Below, in pieces: positions 33,779 to 42,291 of a stretch of DNA of 64,000 bases; the first letter of the stretch is position 1, and each line of letters starts with the position of its first letter. The DNA lies in assembly GCF_009363255.1 (NCBI RefSeq), contig NZ_CP045318.1, positions 1,663,501 to 1,727,500 on the forward strand, read 5' to 3'. A program made the position numbers and the translations under genes. This DNA is from Roseivivax sp. THAF197b (GTDB lineage Bacteria > Pseudomonadota > Alphaproteobacteria > Rhodobacterales > Rhodobacteraceae). The notes beneath the pieces were generated by a model. It saw nothing but the letters and a program-made list of their open reading frames with translations. It was not told where the DNA came from and made no database searches.

Positions 33779-35779
33779 ATGGTCCCGGAAATTGGTCACT
33801 TCGCACTGGCCCTCGCGCTTGCGCTTGCGCTTGTTCAAAGCGTTCTGCCGATTGCAGGTGCGTCGCGTGGAAACGCCGTCTGGATGAAATCCGCCCAGGC
33901 GACGGCAATAGGACAAGTGCTGTTTGTGGCCATAGCCTTCGCAGCGCTGATGCAGGCCTTCATCGTCAGCGACTTCACCGTCAGGAACGTCGTCGAGAAT
34001 TCCCATTCGCTCAAGCCGATGCTCTACAAGGTGGCCGGGACCTGGGGCAGCCATGAGGGTTCGCTGCTGCTCTGGATTCTGATCCTCGCGGTGTTCGGCG
34101 CGGGCGTCGCCTGGTTCGGATCGAACATCCCCGCCGAGACCAAGGCGCGCACCTTGTCGGTGCAGGCGTGGATCAGTGTCGGCTTCCTGTCCTTCCTGCT
34201 GCTGACGTCGAACCCCTTCGAGCGGGTGTTTCCGCCGCCGCTCGACGGCAATGACCTGAACCCGTTGCTTCAGGACATGGGTCTCGCCATGCACCCGCCG
34301 CTCTTGTATTTCGGGTATGTCGGCTTCTCCATCGTGTTTTCCTTCGCCGTTGCGGCTCTTATAGAGGGTCGCGTCGATCCGGCCTGGGCCAGATGGGTCC
34401 GGCCATGGACATTGGCCGCCTGGATCAGCCTGACGGCGGGTATCGCCCTCGGGTCTTGGTGGGCCTATTATGAACTGGGCTGGGGCGGCTGGTGGTTCTG
34501 GGATCCGGTCGAGAATGTAAGCTTCATGCCTTGGCTTCTGGGCACAGCGCTGTTGCATTCGGCCATCGTCACGGAAAAGCGCGATGCGTTCAAAAGCTGG
34601 ACCATCCTGCTTGCCATCCTGACTTTCTCGCTTTCACTTCTCGGGACGTTCATCGTCCGGTCAGGCCTGCTTACATCCGTACACGCGTTCGCCGTCGATC
34701 CAGAGCGCGGAGTTTACATTCTGGGTTTACTCGCGGTGTCCATCGGTGGGTCGCTGGCGCTCTACGCCTGGCGGGCGCCCGAAATGGAGCCGGGTGGTTT
34801 GTTTCGCCCGATCAGCCGCGAAGCCGGGCTGCTCGTGAACAACCTCATTCTGGCCGCCGCTACGGGAACCGTTCTGTTCGGGACGCTTTATCCACTGATC
34901 CTGGAGGCTGTCACCGGGGACAAGATCTCGGTCGGTCCACCTTTCTTCAACGCGGCCTTCATTCCGATGATGCTGGCACTGGTCGTGTTCATGGGTCTTG
35001 GTCCATTCCTGTCGTGGAAGCGGGCTGATATCGCCGGTTTGCTCGATCGCATCCAATTCGTGGCCGTGCTGGCGGTCATTGCAGCCTTGGCCGCATGGTA
35101 TCTTCTGAACGGTGGGCCGATCATGGCCTATCTTGCCATCCTCGGCGCAGCGTGGCTGCTTTTTGCGACCCTGCGGGAATGGGCGCTACGCATCCGTCTG
35201 TTCGAGGTTTCCCTTGCAGAGAGCGCGAGACGCGTGCGCAACCTGCCACGCGCCTCTCACGGTATGACGCTTGCCCATGCCGGCGTCGCTGTGTTGATGA
35301 TGGGGATGATCGGCTCGACCGGATGGAAGAGTGAGGAGATCGTCTTTGCCGCCCCCGGGACCGAAGTCACGATCGCCGGGTTCGACATCACCTTCGAAGG
35401 GGCCGCAAAGGTTCAAGGGCCGAACTACATCGCGGATCGCGGCACCCTTGTGGTGCGTCGGGATGGCGAATTGGTCACGACACTTTTCCCGGAACGGCGG
35501 TATTACCCGGTCGCGGAAAGCCAGACGACGGAGTCGGCCATCCGCTCCACATTGGCGGGCGATCTCTATACGTCGATTGCAACGCCAGCCTCCGATCAAG
35601 TGAACAACGCCGGAGCATGGACCCTTCGGATCCTCTATGAACCGCTCGTCAACCTGATCTGGATCGGCTCGATCCTGCTGGTGATCGGTGGCTGTTTGTC
35701 CTTGTCGGATCGCCGTTTGAGGGTCGGGGCGCCGCGCCGTGCCAAACAGCCAGCCACCGATGCCGTTCCTGCCGAGTAG
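33779..35779 (+). CDS. ccmF: Cytochrome c heme lyase subunit CcmF
   Basis: A 666-residue polytopic protein of System I cytochrome c maturation. The WWD heme-handling motif is intact (LGWGGWWFWDPVENVSFMPW), with TWGSHEGSLLLWILILAVFG and the conserved LLTSNPFERVFPPPLDGNDL. A large periplasmic loop lies near the C-terminus (from GSTGWKSEEIVF). It takes heme from holo-CcmE and, with CcmH, attaches it to apocytochrome CXXCH motifs. GGATAGGAAAG precedes ATG 33779. It begins a ccmF-ccmG-ccmH-ccmI operon that lacks ccmABCDE, so heme delivery must come from a chromosomal set elsewhere. Confidence 0.94.
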   Translation: MVPEIGHFALALALALALVQSVLPIAGASRGNAVWMKSAQATAIGQVLFVAIAFAALMQAFIVSDFTVRNVVENSHSLKPMLYKVAGTWGSHEGSLLLWILILAVFGAGVAWFGSNIPAETKARTLSVQAWISVGFLSFLLLTSNPFERVFPPPLDGNDLNPLLQDMGLAMHPPLLYFGYVGFSIVFSFAVAALIEGRVDPAWARWVRPWTLAAWISLTAGIALGSWWAYYELGWGGWWFWDPVENVSFMPWLLGTALLHSAIVTEKRDAFKSWTILLAILTFSLSLLGTFIVRSGLLTSVHAFAVDPERGVYILGLLAVSIGGSLALYAWRAPEMEPGGLFRPISREAGLLVNNLILAAATGTVLFGTLYPLILEAVTGDKISVGPPFFNAAFIPMMLALVVFMGLGPFLSWKRADIAGLLDRIQFVAVLAVIAALAAWYLLNGGPIMAYLAILGAAWLLFATLREWALRIRLFEVSLAESARRVRNLPRASHGMTLAHAGVAVLMMGMIGSTGWKSEEIVFAAPGTEVTIAGFDITFEGAAKVQGPNYIADRGTLVVRRDGELVTTLFPERRYYPVAESQTTESAIRSTLAGDLYTSIATPASDQVNNAGAWTLRILYEPLVNLIWIGSILLVIGGCLSLSDRRLRVGAPRRAKQPATDAVPAE

Positions 35780-35787
35780 GAGAGAAG

Positions 35788-36354
35788 ATGAAACGTCTCA
35801 TTGCCGGGCTGCCGTTTATTGCGGCGGTCATATTCGGTGGGTTTTTTCTCTGGGGGCTCAATCCCGACCGGGATCCCAACGAGATCCCTTCCGTCCTGAT
35901 CTCGCAACCGGCCCCGGCGTTCGACCTCGATCCCGTGCCGGGGTTGGAGACACCCGGCCTGGCCCGAAGCGATCTTGTCAGCAACGAACGACCGGTCGTG
36001 GTCAATGTCTTTGCGTCCTGGTGCGTGCCCTGCCGCGCGGAACATGCCGTGTTGACAAGATTTGTCGAACGAGAAGGCATGCGGTTGTTCGGAATAAACT
36101 ACAAAGACAAACCTGAGGATGCCGTGAAGTGGCTCAATGACCTCGGCAATCCCTACGAGCGGATCGGGTCCGACCTGTCGGGCCGGACCGGGATCGAATG
36201 GGGCCTGTCGGGCGTGCCGGAAACCTTCATCGTCGATAGCGATGGCACCGTTTTGTTTCGCTATGTCGGGCCGGTCGTGGGTCCGGACGCCGTCGAACGG
36301 TTCACGCAAGCCCTGAAGCAGGCAGGCGCACTGCCAAATGGAGCAGGTTCATGA
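35788..36354 (+). CDS. ccmG: Thiol:disulfide interchange protein CcmG (DsbE)
   Basis: A 188-residue membrane-anchored thioredoxin-like protein. One N-terminal helix (LPFIAAVIFGGFFLWGLNPD) is followed by a thioredoxin fold with ASWCVPCRAEHAVL and a cis-proline in WGLSGVPETFIVD. It reduces apocytochrome cysteines before heme attachment. It lies 8 nt after ccmF and overlaps ccmH by 4 nt. AGGAGAGAAG precedes the ATG. Confidence 0.93.
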   Translation: MKRLIAGLPFIAAVIFGGFFLWGLNPDRDPNEIPSVLISQPAPAFDLDPVPGLETPGLARSDLVSNERPVVVNVFASWCVPCRAEHAVLTRFVEREGMRLFGINYKDKPEDAVKWLNDLGNPYERIGSDLSGRTGIEWGLSGVPETFIVDSDGTVLFRYVGPVVGPDAVERFTQALKQAGALPNGAGS

Positions 36355-36824
36355 GACAGTTGATTTTCGCGTTTTGCATCGGGCTCCTTCCCTTTGCCGC
36401 CAATGCGGTGGAACCGGACGAAATGCTGACCGACCCGGTATTGGAGCAGCGTGCGCGGGAGATTTCCAAGGATCTACGATGCGTCGTCTGTCAGAACCAG
36501 GACATCGACAGTTCGAACGCGGGTGTGGCGCGGGACTTGCGTCTGCTCGTACGCGAGCGCCTGGTCGTTGGAGACAGCGACGCGGAGGTGATCGAATACA
36601 TACGGGCGCGGTACGGGGATTACGTGCTGCTGAAACCGCCTCTGGAGCCTGCGACCTACGCGCTTTGGTTCGCTCCGATCGCTTTCGTTCTGATCGGGGT
36701 TTTCGTTGGTGGCGGGCTACTGATGAGTCGGCGAAAGCAAGAGGCATTTGAAGACTTGGGCTCGGAGGATGAGAACACCGTGTCCGAAATTCTCAGGCAA
36801 AACGAAGCGGGGGATGCGTCATGA
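36351..36824 (+). CDS. ccmH: Cytochrome c maturation protein CcmH
   Basis: A 157-residue protein with a cleavable signal (LIFAFCIGLLPFAANA), the redox motif LRCVVCQNQDIDSSNA, and a C-terminal transmembrane helix (ALWFAPIAFVLIGVFVGGGL). It resolves apocytochrome disulfides together with CcmG and holds the substrate for heme ligation. It overlaps both neighbours by 4 nt. Length matches the short, single-domain CcmH, with the TPR part encoded separately as the next gene. Confidence 0.94.
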   Translation: MRQLIFAFCIGLLPFAANAVEPDEMLTDPVLEQRAREISKDLRCVVCQNQDIDSSNAGVARDLRLLVRERLVVGDSDAEVIEYIRARYGDYVLLKPPLEPATYALWFAPIAFVLIGVFVGGGLLMSRRKQEAFEDLGSEDENTVSEILRQNEAGDAS

Positions 36825-37972
36825 TCTGGGGTATTTTCGTTCTTTTGACGCTGGTCGCAATCGGAATTGTCCTCTACCCGCTGCTGCTGTCCAAATCGAA
36901 CACTCTCACCAGAGGGGATGCGGTACCGGCGATCCTCGCCGATCAGATGCGGGAAATCCAACGAGACATGGACCGCGGTTTGATTTCTGAACAGGAAGCT
37001 CAAGCAGCCAGACTCGAGATCAAGAAACGGATCCTCGCGACGACCCGCAATTCGGAAGAAAAAGTCGGATCATCCCGTAATGGTGGCAGAGTCACTCTCG
37101 TTGTCGCGGCGGTCCTCGCGCCGGTTATTGCCGCGGGCTACTATCTGACGATGGGATCGCCGGAGGTTCCTTCAATGGCCTTCGCTGCCCGTGCAGAGGA
37201 GCGGGCACAGACTGATGAAGTGACGGCGCTGGCAATACAACTTCGCGAAAGGCTTGTGTCCGATCCGACCGGCGGCCCTAGCGAAGGGTGGATGCTGTTG
37301 GGCCAGACCTATCAGCGCATGGGCAGAGCAGCCGATGCCGTCGAAGCCTTCGAAGTCGTTGCCGAACGGGAGGATGCCACCTCCGCGACATTCTCCATGC
37401 TGGCAGAGGCTGTCGCGGTTGCCAATGACGGCGTTGTTATTCCACGGGCGAAATTGGCCATTGATCGCGCTTTGGACCTTGACCCATCCAATCCTGCGGC
37501 AACCTACTTCGAGTCTCTGTATTACCTTCAGCAAGAAGAGACGCGTAAGGCCTACGATCTGCTTGTTTCACGGCTGAATCAGGAAGAGGCTTACGTTCCC
37601 TGGATGGAGACCTATGCAGCGCAGATCAACCGGATTGCAGCGGCAGCTGACCTTCCGGTCGTCAATCTACCCAGCGGGCCGACGTCGCAACCAGGCCCGA
37701 GTGCCGCAGATGTCGCGGCGGCGTCGGAGATGAATGACGCGGATCGCGCGGAGTTCATCCGATCGATGGTCTCGCGGCTGGCCGAGCGTCTTGAGGATGA
37801 ACCGGACGATCTGGATGGTTGGATGCGGCTGGCAAATGCCTATACCGTCCTTCAGGAGCCCGATCGCGCCGTTGAGGCCTACCGCAAGGCTGAAGCGCTG
37901 TTGGAGCAGCAGCCCGCCAGTGATCCTCGGCGTGCGGCGGTCCGTGCCGCGCTTGAGCGGCTCGGCGGCTGA
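36821..37972 (+). CDS. ccmI: Cytochrome c maturation protein CcmI (CycH-like TPR protein)
   Basis: A 383-residue protein. Two helices at the N-terminus (IWGIFVLLTLVAIGIVLYPL; VTLVVAAVLAPVIAAGYYLT) flank a cytosolic leucine-zipper-like loop (ILADQMREIQRDMDRGLISE). The rest is periplasmic TPR repeats (GWMLLGQTYQRMGRAADAVE; DLDGWMRLANAYTVLQEPDR). CcmI chaperones apocytochromes to the CcmFH ligase. Last gene of the ccm set; convergent with scsB, 28 nt apart. Confidence 0.9.
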   Translation: MIWGIFVLLTLVAIGIVLYPLLLSKSNTLTRGDAVPAILADQMREIQRDMDRGLISEQEAQAARLEIKKRILATTRNSEEKVGSSRNGGRVTLVVAAVLAPVIAAGYYLTMGSPEVPSMAFAARAEERAQTDEVTALAIQLRERLVSDPTGGPSEGWMLLGQTYQRMGRAADAVEAFEVVAEREDATSATFSMLAEAVAVANDGVVIPRAKLAIDRALDLDPSNPAATYFESLYYLQQEETRKAYDLLVSRLNQEEAYVPWMETYAAQINRIAAAADLPVVNLPSGPTSQPGPSAADVAAASEMNDADRAEFIRSMVSRLAERLEDEPDDLDGWMRLANAYTVLQEPDRAVEAYRKAEALLEQQPASDPRRAAVRAALERLGG

Positions 37973-38000
37973 CTACTGCTCGGTGTCCCGGTCGAGCAGG

Positions 38001-40130
38001 TCACTCCTGTCCGGCAACCTTTGCGGAAACATCCCGACCACTGGCTTGCGCCAAGGCGTTCATCACGTCCTCGGTTTTTAGCAATTCGGACAGCACAATG
38101 CCGTTCGGTGCCGATGGTCCGTAGACGGCATTGAAGGGGATGCCGTATCTGCCGAAACTCTCAAGGTAGCGGGAAATGCGCGTGTCCGGGCGTGTCCAAT
38201 CTGCCTGCATCGCCGTGACTCCAGGCGCTTCAAGCGCGCTCCGGACTGGCTCCCGATCGATGATAAGTGTCTTGTTCGCTTTGCAAGTCAGACACCAGTC
38301 AGCGGTCACATCGACAAAAACGACCTCTCCTGCGGACACGCGTTTCGCTATTTCCGAACGATCAAATGCGATCCAAGCCATTGCCAACTGCGGCGTCGAA
38401 CGCGCAGGTGCTGATTGCTGCAAGAGAGGACCTGCGGCAATGGCCAGGACAAGGCTGGCTATGGCAATAGACCACCTGAATTGGGACTGCACATTCGGGA
38501 GAGATAGTATCAGAACGGCGAGACCGGACAACGCCGCGACCGCGATGACAGACGCAAGCCCGGCGACACCGTCGAGCACCCAGAACAGCCACACGGCGGT
38601 TGCAAGCAACAAAACCCCCATGACGCTTTTGATGATCAGCATCCATCGACCAGGCTTGGGCATGAATGCGACCAGACGCGGGAACGCGGCGATGACGAGA
38701 TAGGGCAGGGCGAGGCCGAGCCCGAGGCTCGTAAAGACGATGAGGATGTCCACGCCACGCCCGGCCAAAGCAAAGGCCACCGCGGTGCCGAGGAACGGTG
38801 CCGAACAAGGCGTCGCCATGACGGCACCGAACATGCCAGTGAAAAAGTCGGCGGAATACCCGTTGCGTCCTCCGGCCCCTGCAAGCCGCGTCTGCATGCC
38901 GTGTGGAAGGGCGAACTCGAACGCTCCGAACAGATTTGCCGAAAAGACGAGCAGGACAGCGATCATCGCCGCAAGAAACAGCGGGCTTTGAAACTGCAAA
39001 CCCCACCCGACGCTGAGGCCTGCCGTCTGGAGCGCCCAGAGGACGAGCGCCAGACCCCACATGAACGTCATGATGCCGGCGCTGGCAGCGACGAAACCGA
39101 ACCGGACACGGGTTGTGTCGTGATCGGTGTGTTTGAGCACAGACGACACCTTGATGGACAGCACCGGCAGCACGCAGGGCATCACATTCAGGATCAATCC
39201 GCCCAGCAGCGCGATCGCGGCAATCCAGATCAGTTCCATCATGTCCGGTGTCGTGGCGGCCAGTTCAAAGGGTGGTGCTATTCCTTGCGCCACGCGATCC
39301 GCGATGATCGTGAAGGCCCGGTTCTCGCCGTCGGTGACGGTAATCGACGGAGCCACTGTCACATCCGTATTCGACGAGAGGATCGGCAAGCGCGCCCAAA
39401 GCAAACGATCCTCTTCTCCCAAACGGATATCGGGTTTGCCAAGCGCAACACCCATACCCAGTTCGGGAAACACATCCGGCGACTGGAGTGGTTCATCGAC
39501 GCGAAGGCTGACGATCAACTCCGTGAGGTCTTCGTCGATGAAGGCATTTGCCTCGCTGACGCCGCTCGTCTTGGCCCCTTCGGGGACGCGCTCGGAAAAC
39601 GTACCGATCAGCCCAGCCGAAGTGCTGTCGATGACGTTGCCCCGTCCGAGGCGAAGTGACAGGTCAAACTCTTCCGGGACACAGACATTGGAGCACACCA
39701 GCAGTTTGACCTGCGCGGAAAGAGTCACAGGTGCGCCGGGATCTTTGAGCGTTATGCGCAGCGGAAAGACGACTTCACCCGCATAACCAAAATTTTCGAT
39801 GCCGAAGGCGGTGAAGCGCGTCGGGGCGGGCCACATGAATTCGACATCTGCGACGTTTTCGGAACCGCTCCATTCGACCGAAGGCGGTATTCCCACCTCG
39901 CCCGCCGACCGCCAATAGGTCTTCCAGTTTTCGTTCAGTTGAAGGTGAAGCCCGGCTGACAGAGTCTGTGTGTTCTCGGGAACGCCGTCCTGTACACTAA
40001 TGAGATGCGCGGTGAGTGGCGCGCTCTGGTATTCAGCAGAGGTTGCTGCCGCGACACTTCCAGAGACAACGGCCAGGAGCACGAAGGGAATAAGCAAAAC
40101 CCGTCGCAGGATCAAAAGGCAATCGATCAA
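38001..40130 (-). CDS. scsB: ScsB/DsbD-type protein-disulfide reductase
   Basis: A 709-residue protein. Signal peptide (~1-28), an N-terminal DsbD-alpha-like domain of the copper-suppressor type with LLVCSNVCVPEEFDLSL, an eight-helix DsbD/CcdA core with LNVMPCVLPVLSIKVSSVLK and GAVMATPCSAPFLGTAVAFA, and a C-terminal thioredoxin domain with TADWCLTCKANKTLI. It passes electrons from cytosolic thioredoxin to periplasmic partners such as ScsC/DsbA-like proteins and CcmG. ScsB was first defined in a suppressor-of-copper-sensitivity locus, which suits this island. It is preceded by a small lipoprotein gene and the DUF2933 gene on the same strand. Confidence 0.9.
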   Translation of the reverse strand: MIDCLLILRRVLLIPFVLLAVVSGSVAAATSAEYQSAPLTAHLISVQDGVPENTQTLSAGLHLQLNENWKTYWRSAGEVGIPPSVEWSGSENVADVEFMWPAPTRFTAFGIENFGYAGEVVFPLRITLKDPGAPVTLSAQVKLLVCSNVCVPEEFDLSLRLGRGNVIDSTSAGLIGTFSERVPEGAKTSGVSEANAFIDEDLTELIVSLRVDEPLQSPDVFPELGMGVALGKPDIRLGEEDRLLWARLPILSSNTDVTVAPSITVTDGENRAFTIIADRVAQGIAPPFELAATTPDMMELIWIAAIALLGGLILNVMPCVLPVLSIKVSSVLKHTDHDTTRVRFGFVAASAGIMTFMWGLALVLWALQTAGLSVGWGLQFQSPLFLAAMIAVLLVFSANLFGAFEFALPHGMQTRLAGAGGRNGYSADFFTGMFGAVMATPCSAPFLGTAVAFALAGRGVDILIVFTSLGLGLALPYLVIAAFPRLVAFMPKPGRWMLIIKSVMGVLLLATAVWLFWVLDGVAGLASVIAVAALSGLAVLILSLPNVQSQFRWSIAIASLVLAIAAGPLLQQSAPARSTPQLAMAWIAFDRSEIAKRVSAGEVVFVDVTADWCLTCKANKTLIIDREPVRSALEAPGVTAMQADWTRPDTRISRYLESFGRYGIPFNAVYGPSAPNGIVLSELLKTEDVMNALAQASGRDVSAKVAGQE

Positions 40131-40187
40131 GATACCTGCTTCCTTCCCATATTTTCCGCAGATTTCGCCAGGACGGCGGAAATTGCG

Positions 40188-40412
40188 TCAAAGTCCACCT
40201 GTGGCAAAACCCTGACGACCGTCCGCACAGAATATTCGCGCAACGCCAGTCGCAGAAGATGAAAGGGTTCGACACCCATCCGGCAGAAGGTCTGACGCTT
40301 GCTTCGTGGACACGATAGCGCCGCGATCCGAGCAGTATTCAAGACTTCCTGCACATCCCCCAAGCATGAAACCCGACAACAGCAACGCGCCTACGCGTAC
40401 CTTCCCGCGCAC
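40188..40412 (-). CDS. Small putative lipoprotein
   Basis: A 74-residue protein starting at GTG 40412. The first 20 residues form a lipoprotein signal with lipobox FMLGGC (LLLSGFMLGGCAGS). The mature part has three further Cys (LEYCSDRGAIV, LPDGCRTL, ARIFCADG) and no known domain. The GTG is 1 nt after the stop of the DUF2933 gene, a usual arrangement for coupled translation. An alternative frame at 40127-40363 has no good start and overlaps it. Moderately supported by signal and position only. Confidence 0.5.
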   Translation of the reverse strand: MRGKVRVGALLLSGFMLGGCAGSLEYCSDRGAIVSTKQASDLLPDGCRTLSSSATGVARIFCADGRQGFATGGL

Positions 40413-40413
40413 A

Positions 40414-40716
40414 TCACGGCCTGTCGCGGACCACGACTGGAATCGCGGAGGTTATGGGCTCGGTCGTTTCCTCGATAGTATCCTTTGCCTTGTCGGAATG
40501 GCACGATTTTCCCATGAACTTGTGCATCACGAGATGCGCCCCAACGCACAGCAGGAGCGGGGCGAAAGCCGCTGCATTGCCCCACATGCCCGCCAATGTG
40601 CCGCCGGCAAGAAAAAACCCCGCAACGGGCAGCAGCATGACGACGCAACACGCCATCATACCATAATGCATGAGCCTGTCCGTGATCGGCTTTTTTCTGT
40701 GGCTGTGGTGGTCCAT
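40414..40716 (-). CDS. DUF2933-like small membrane protein
   Basis: A 100-residue protein with a His/Lys-rich start (MDHHSHRKKPITDRLMHYGM), two hydrophobic segments (MMACCVVMLLPVAGFFLAGG; AAAFAPLLLCVGAHLVMHKF) and a polar tail with GKSCHSDKAKD. It resembles the small DUF2933 proteins frequent in copper clusters. It heads the minus-strand block with the lipoprotein and scsB. Upstream are a MerR-like promoter and a response-regulator box. Function unknown. Confidence 0.7.
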   Translation of the reverse strand: MDHHSHRKKPITDRLMHYGMMACCVVMLLPVAGFFLAGGTLAGMWGNAAAFAPLLLCVGAHLVMHKFMGKSCHSDKAKDTIEETTEPITSAIPVVVRDRP

Positions 40717-40744
40717 GACACCCTCTTTGTCTCGTTCCCGGCGT

Positions 40745-40792
40745 CATTTGCGACCCTCCAGCAGGATAAGGTCAAGGATACAAATGGATACA
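40745..40792 (-). promoter_or_regulatory. Composite promoter: response-regulator box plus MerR-like spacer
   Basis: Minus strand: TTGACC (40775-40770), 19-nt spacer, CAAATG (40750-40745). Just upstream is an N4 direct repeat, read on the plus strand as GATACA-AATG-GATACA (40777-40792), matching the boxes near the two-component genes. A box abutting the -35 is a usual place for OmpR-type activation. The CueR-like dyad in the spacer is imperfect. Confidence 0.5.
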
Positions 40793-40871
40793 CTTCTCGC
40801 GGCCTTGTCAGGTTGCCTGATGCCGGGTCTCCCGTAAAAGACATGTACAAACCGTAGGCTAGGAGTGTGTC

Positions 40872-41432
40872 ATGACGACATCGCGAAACAACAAGATCAA
40901 TCGACGAAGCCTGTTGGGGTATGCGGCTGTCGCTTTGGTTGCACCAAGCGTGGTTCGAGCCGAAACCATTCGCCGCAACATTTCTTCTTTCCGAGTTCAT
41001 GACTGGCAAGACCATTTCGACACGCTCGGCAAAGGGATCATCATCTCAGACACCGTGACGATGGCGCTACAGCACTGGACAGCGGACGGCGAGATGCGGA
41101 TTTACCCGACATCCGTTCCGCTGACCGACGAACTCACCAAACGCGGTTACACCGAAGTGGTGGAAAAACGCAAAAACCCCAGTTGGGCGCCGACGCCCTC
41201 CATGCGGGAACGCAATCCGGAATGGCCGGCACGTATCGAGGGGGGTGATCCGGACAACCCCTTGGGTACTCGCGCACTGTACCTGTCGTGGCAGTACTAC
41301 CGTATTCACGGGACACAGGACACGCGCAAGATCGGCCGCCGGTCGTCAAACGGCTGCATCGGTTTGTTCAACGAACAGATCGAGGAAGTCTACGAGCGGG
41401 CACCTGTCGGCACTCAAGTCAAACTCATCTGA
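40872..41432 (+). CDS. L,D-transpeptidase (YkuD domain), copy 1
   Basis: A 186-residue exported protein with a Tat-type signal (INRRSLLGYAAVALVAPSVV). The YkuD domain has SDTVTMALQHWTADGEMRIY, the catalytic HGT in YYRIHGTQDTRKIG, and the nucleophile loop RRSSNGCIGLFNEQIEE. The canonical loop is SxGC[VIA]R[ML]; here Arg is replaced by Gly (GCIGL). L,D-transpeptidases make 3-3 cross-links or attach proteins to peptidoglycan using the Cys. It is one of four such genes in this window, and starts a plus-strand run of cytochrome and oxidase genes. Confidence 0.87.
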   Translation: MTTSRNNKINRRSLLGYAAVALVAPSVVRAETIRRNISSFRVHDWQDHFDTLGKGIIISDTVTMALQHWTADGEMRIYPTSVPLTDELTKRGYTEVVEKRKNPSWAPTPSMRERNPEWPARIEGGDPDNPLGTRALYLSWQYYRIHGTQDTRKIGRRSSNGCIGLFNEQIEEVYERAPVGTQVKLI

Positions 41433-41460
41433 CCCAACGGGCAAGGCGGAAGATACAGGC

Positions 41461-41919
41461 ATGGACAAATTGACTGCGCTGATTGGTGCCGTTTTTGTTA
41501 TCGGCGGGGGTTTTGCCGTTTGGCAGTTCGTTGGAGCGGAAGATACAGCGGTTGGCCACTCCATGACGCCACCCGACACAAGTGAGATCGCTGAAGGCGG
41601 CCCGATCGTTCAGGTCCAGCTGCCTTCCCAACTCTCGCAACAGGCGGCGCTTGGAAAGAGCATATTCGAGGCAAAGTGTTCTGAGTGTCACGGTGAAAAT
41701 GCTGCCGGTCAAAACGGTGTAGCGCCGCCTCTTGTGCACAAGATCTACGAACCAAGCCACCATTCGGACATGGCCTTTGTTTTGGCCGCTCAAAATGGCG
41801 TGCGTGCGCATCACTGGAATTTCGGTAACATGCCACGGATCGAGGGATTGACCCAGGGAGACGTCAAGATGGTTGCCGCCTATGTCCGCGAAATACAGCG
41901 GGCCAACGGGATTGACTGA
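41461..41919 (+). CDS. Monoheme c-type cytochrome, membrane anchored
   Basis: A 152-residue protein. One N-terminal helix (KLTALIGAVFVIGGGFAVWQ) anchors it. A class I-like cytochrome c domain has one heme site KCSECHGENAAGQNG and a distal Met in FGNMPRIEGLT. ATG 41461 follows the L,D-transpeptidase by 28 nt. Its stop overlaps the next start by one base (TGATG). It probably carries electrons between periplasmic oxidases such as the downstream multicopper oxidase and the respiratory chain; this is inference. Confidence 0.85.
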   Translation: MDKLTALIGAVFVIGGGFAVWQFVGAEDTAVGHSMTPPDTSEIAEGGPIVQVQLPSQLSQQAALGKSIFEAKCSECHGENAAGQNGVAPPLVHKIYEPSHHSDMAFVLAAQNGVRAHHWNFGNMPRIEGLTQGDVKMVAAYVREIQRANGID

Positions 41920-42248
41920 TGCGTTGGTCGAAGACAAACCGATGGATTCTGTCGATCGTTTCCGGCCTTTTCCTAGTGGTTCTCGGAGTGCCTGAGGCGC
42001 CAGCGTTTCATGGTGAAGCGTCCTTGGCGCAAGAATTTCACGCTCACGAAGATGTAGGGTCATCAACGAACGAGGCCTCTGGCCACTGTCATCCGGGACT
42101 CGATTGTTCTGTCACGGCAATGGTGTTGCTCCAGCCAAACGTGGTTTACGAGCCTCAGTTTCTGAAGGCCGTCATGCAAGACGGCGCGACCCAACGAACC
42201 GAGTTGCGCCCCACCAGCGATCCTCCACCGCCGCGACGGTGGGTCTGA
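41919..42248 (+). CDS. Small exported hypothetical protein
   Basis: A 109-residue protein with a signal peptide (WILSIVSGLFLVVLGVPEAP, then AFHGEA). The mature part has several His and two Cys (EFHAHEDVGSS, SGHCHPGLDCSVTAM), ending in a Pro/Arg-rich tail (SDPPPPRRWV). Its start overlaps the cytochrome stop. Family not recognised; the HCH-C arrangement could bind metal. It is followed by the cytochrome c-prime gene. Confidence 0.6.
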   Translation: MRWSKTNRWILSIVSGLFLVVLGVPEAPAFHGEASLAQEFHAHEDVGSSTNEASGHCHPGLDCSVTAMVLLQPNVVYEPQFLKAVMQDGATQRTELRPTSDPPPPRRWV

Positions 42249-42291
42249 TTTCACATCGCTCGAAAAGCAGACCCAAAGAAGGATCGAAGAC

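Noticed and set aside
40127..40363. 78-residue minus-strand frame ending on the scsB start
   Set aside because: The 4-nt overlap with scsB is suggestive, but the only start is TTG without ribosome site and it overlaps the better-supported lipoprotein frame.
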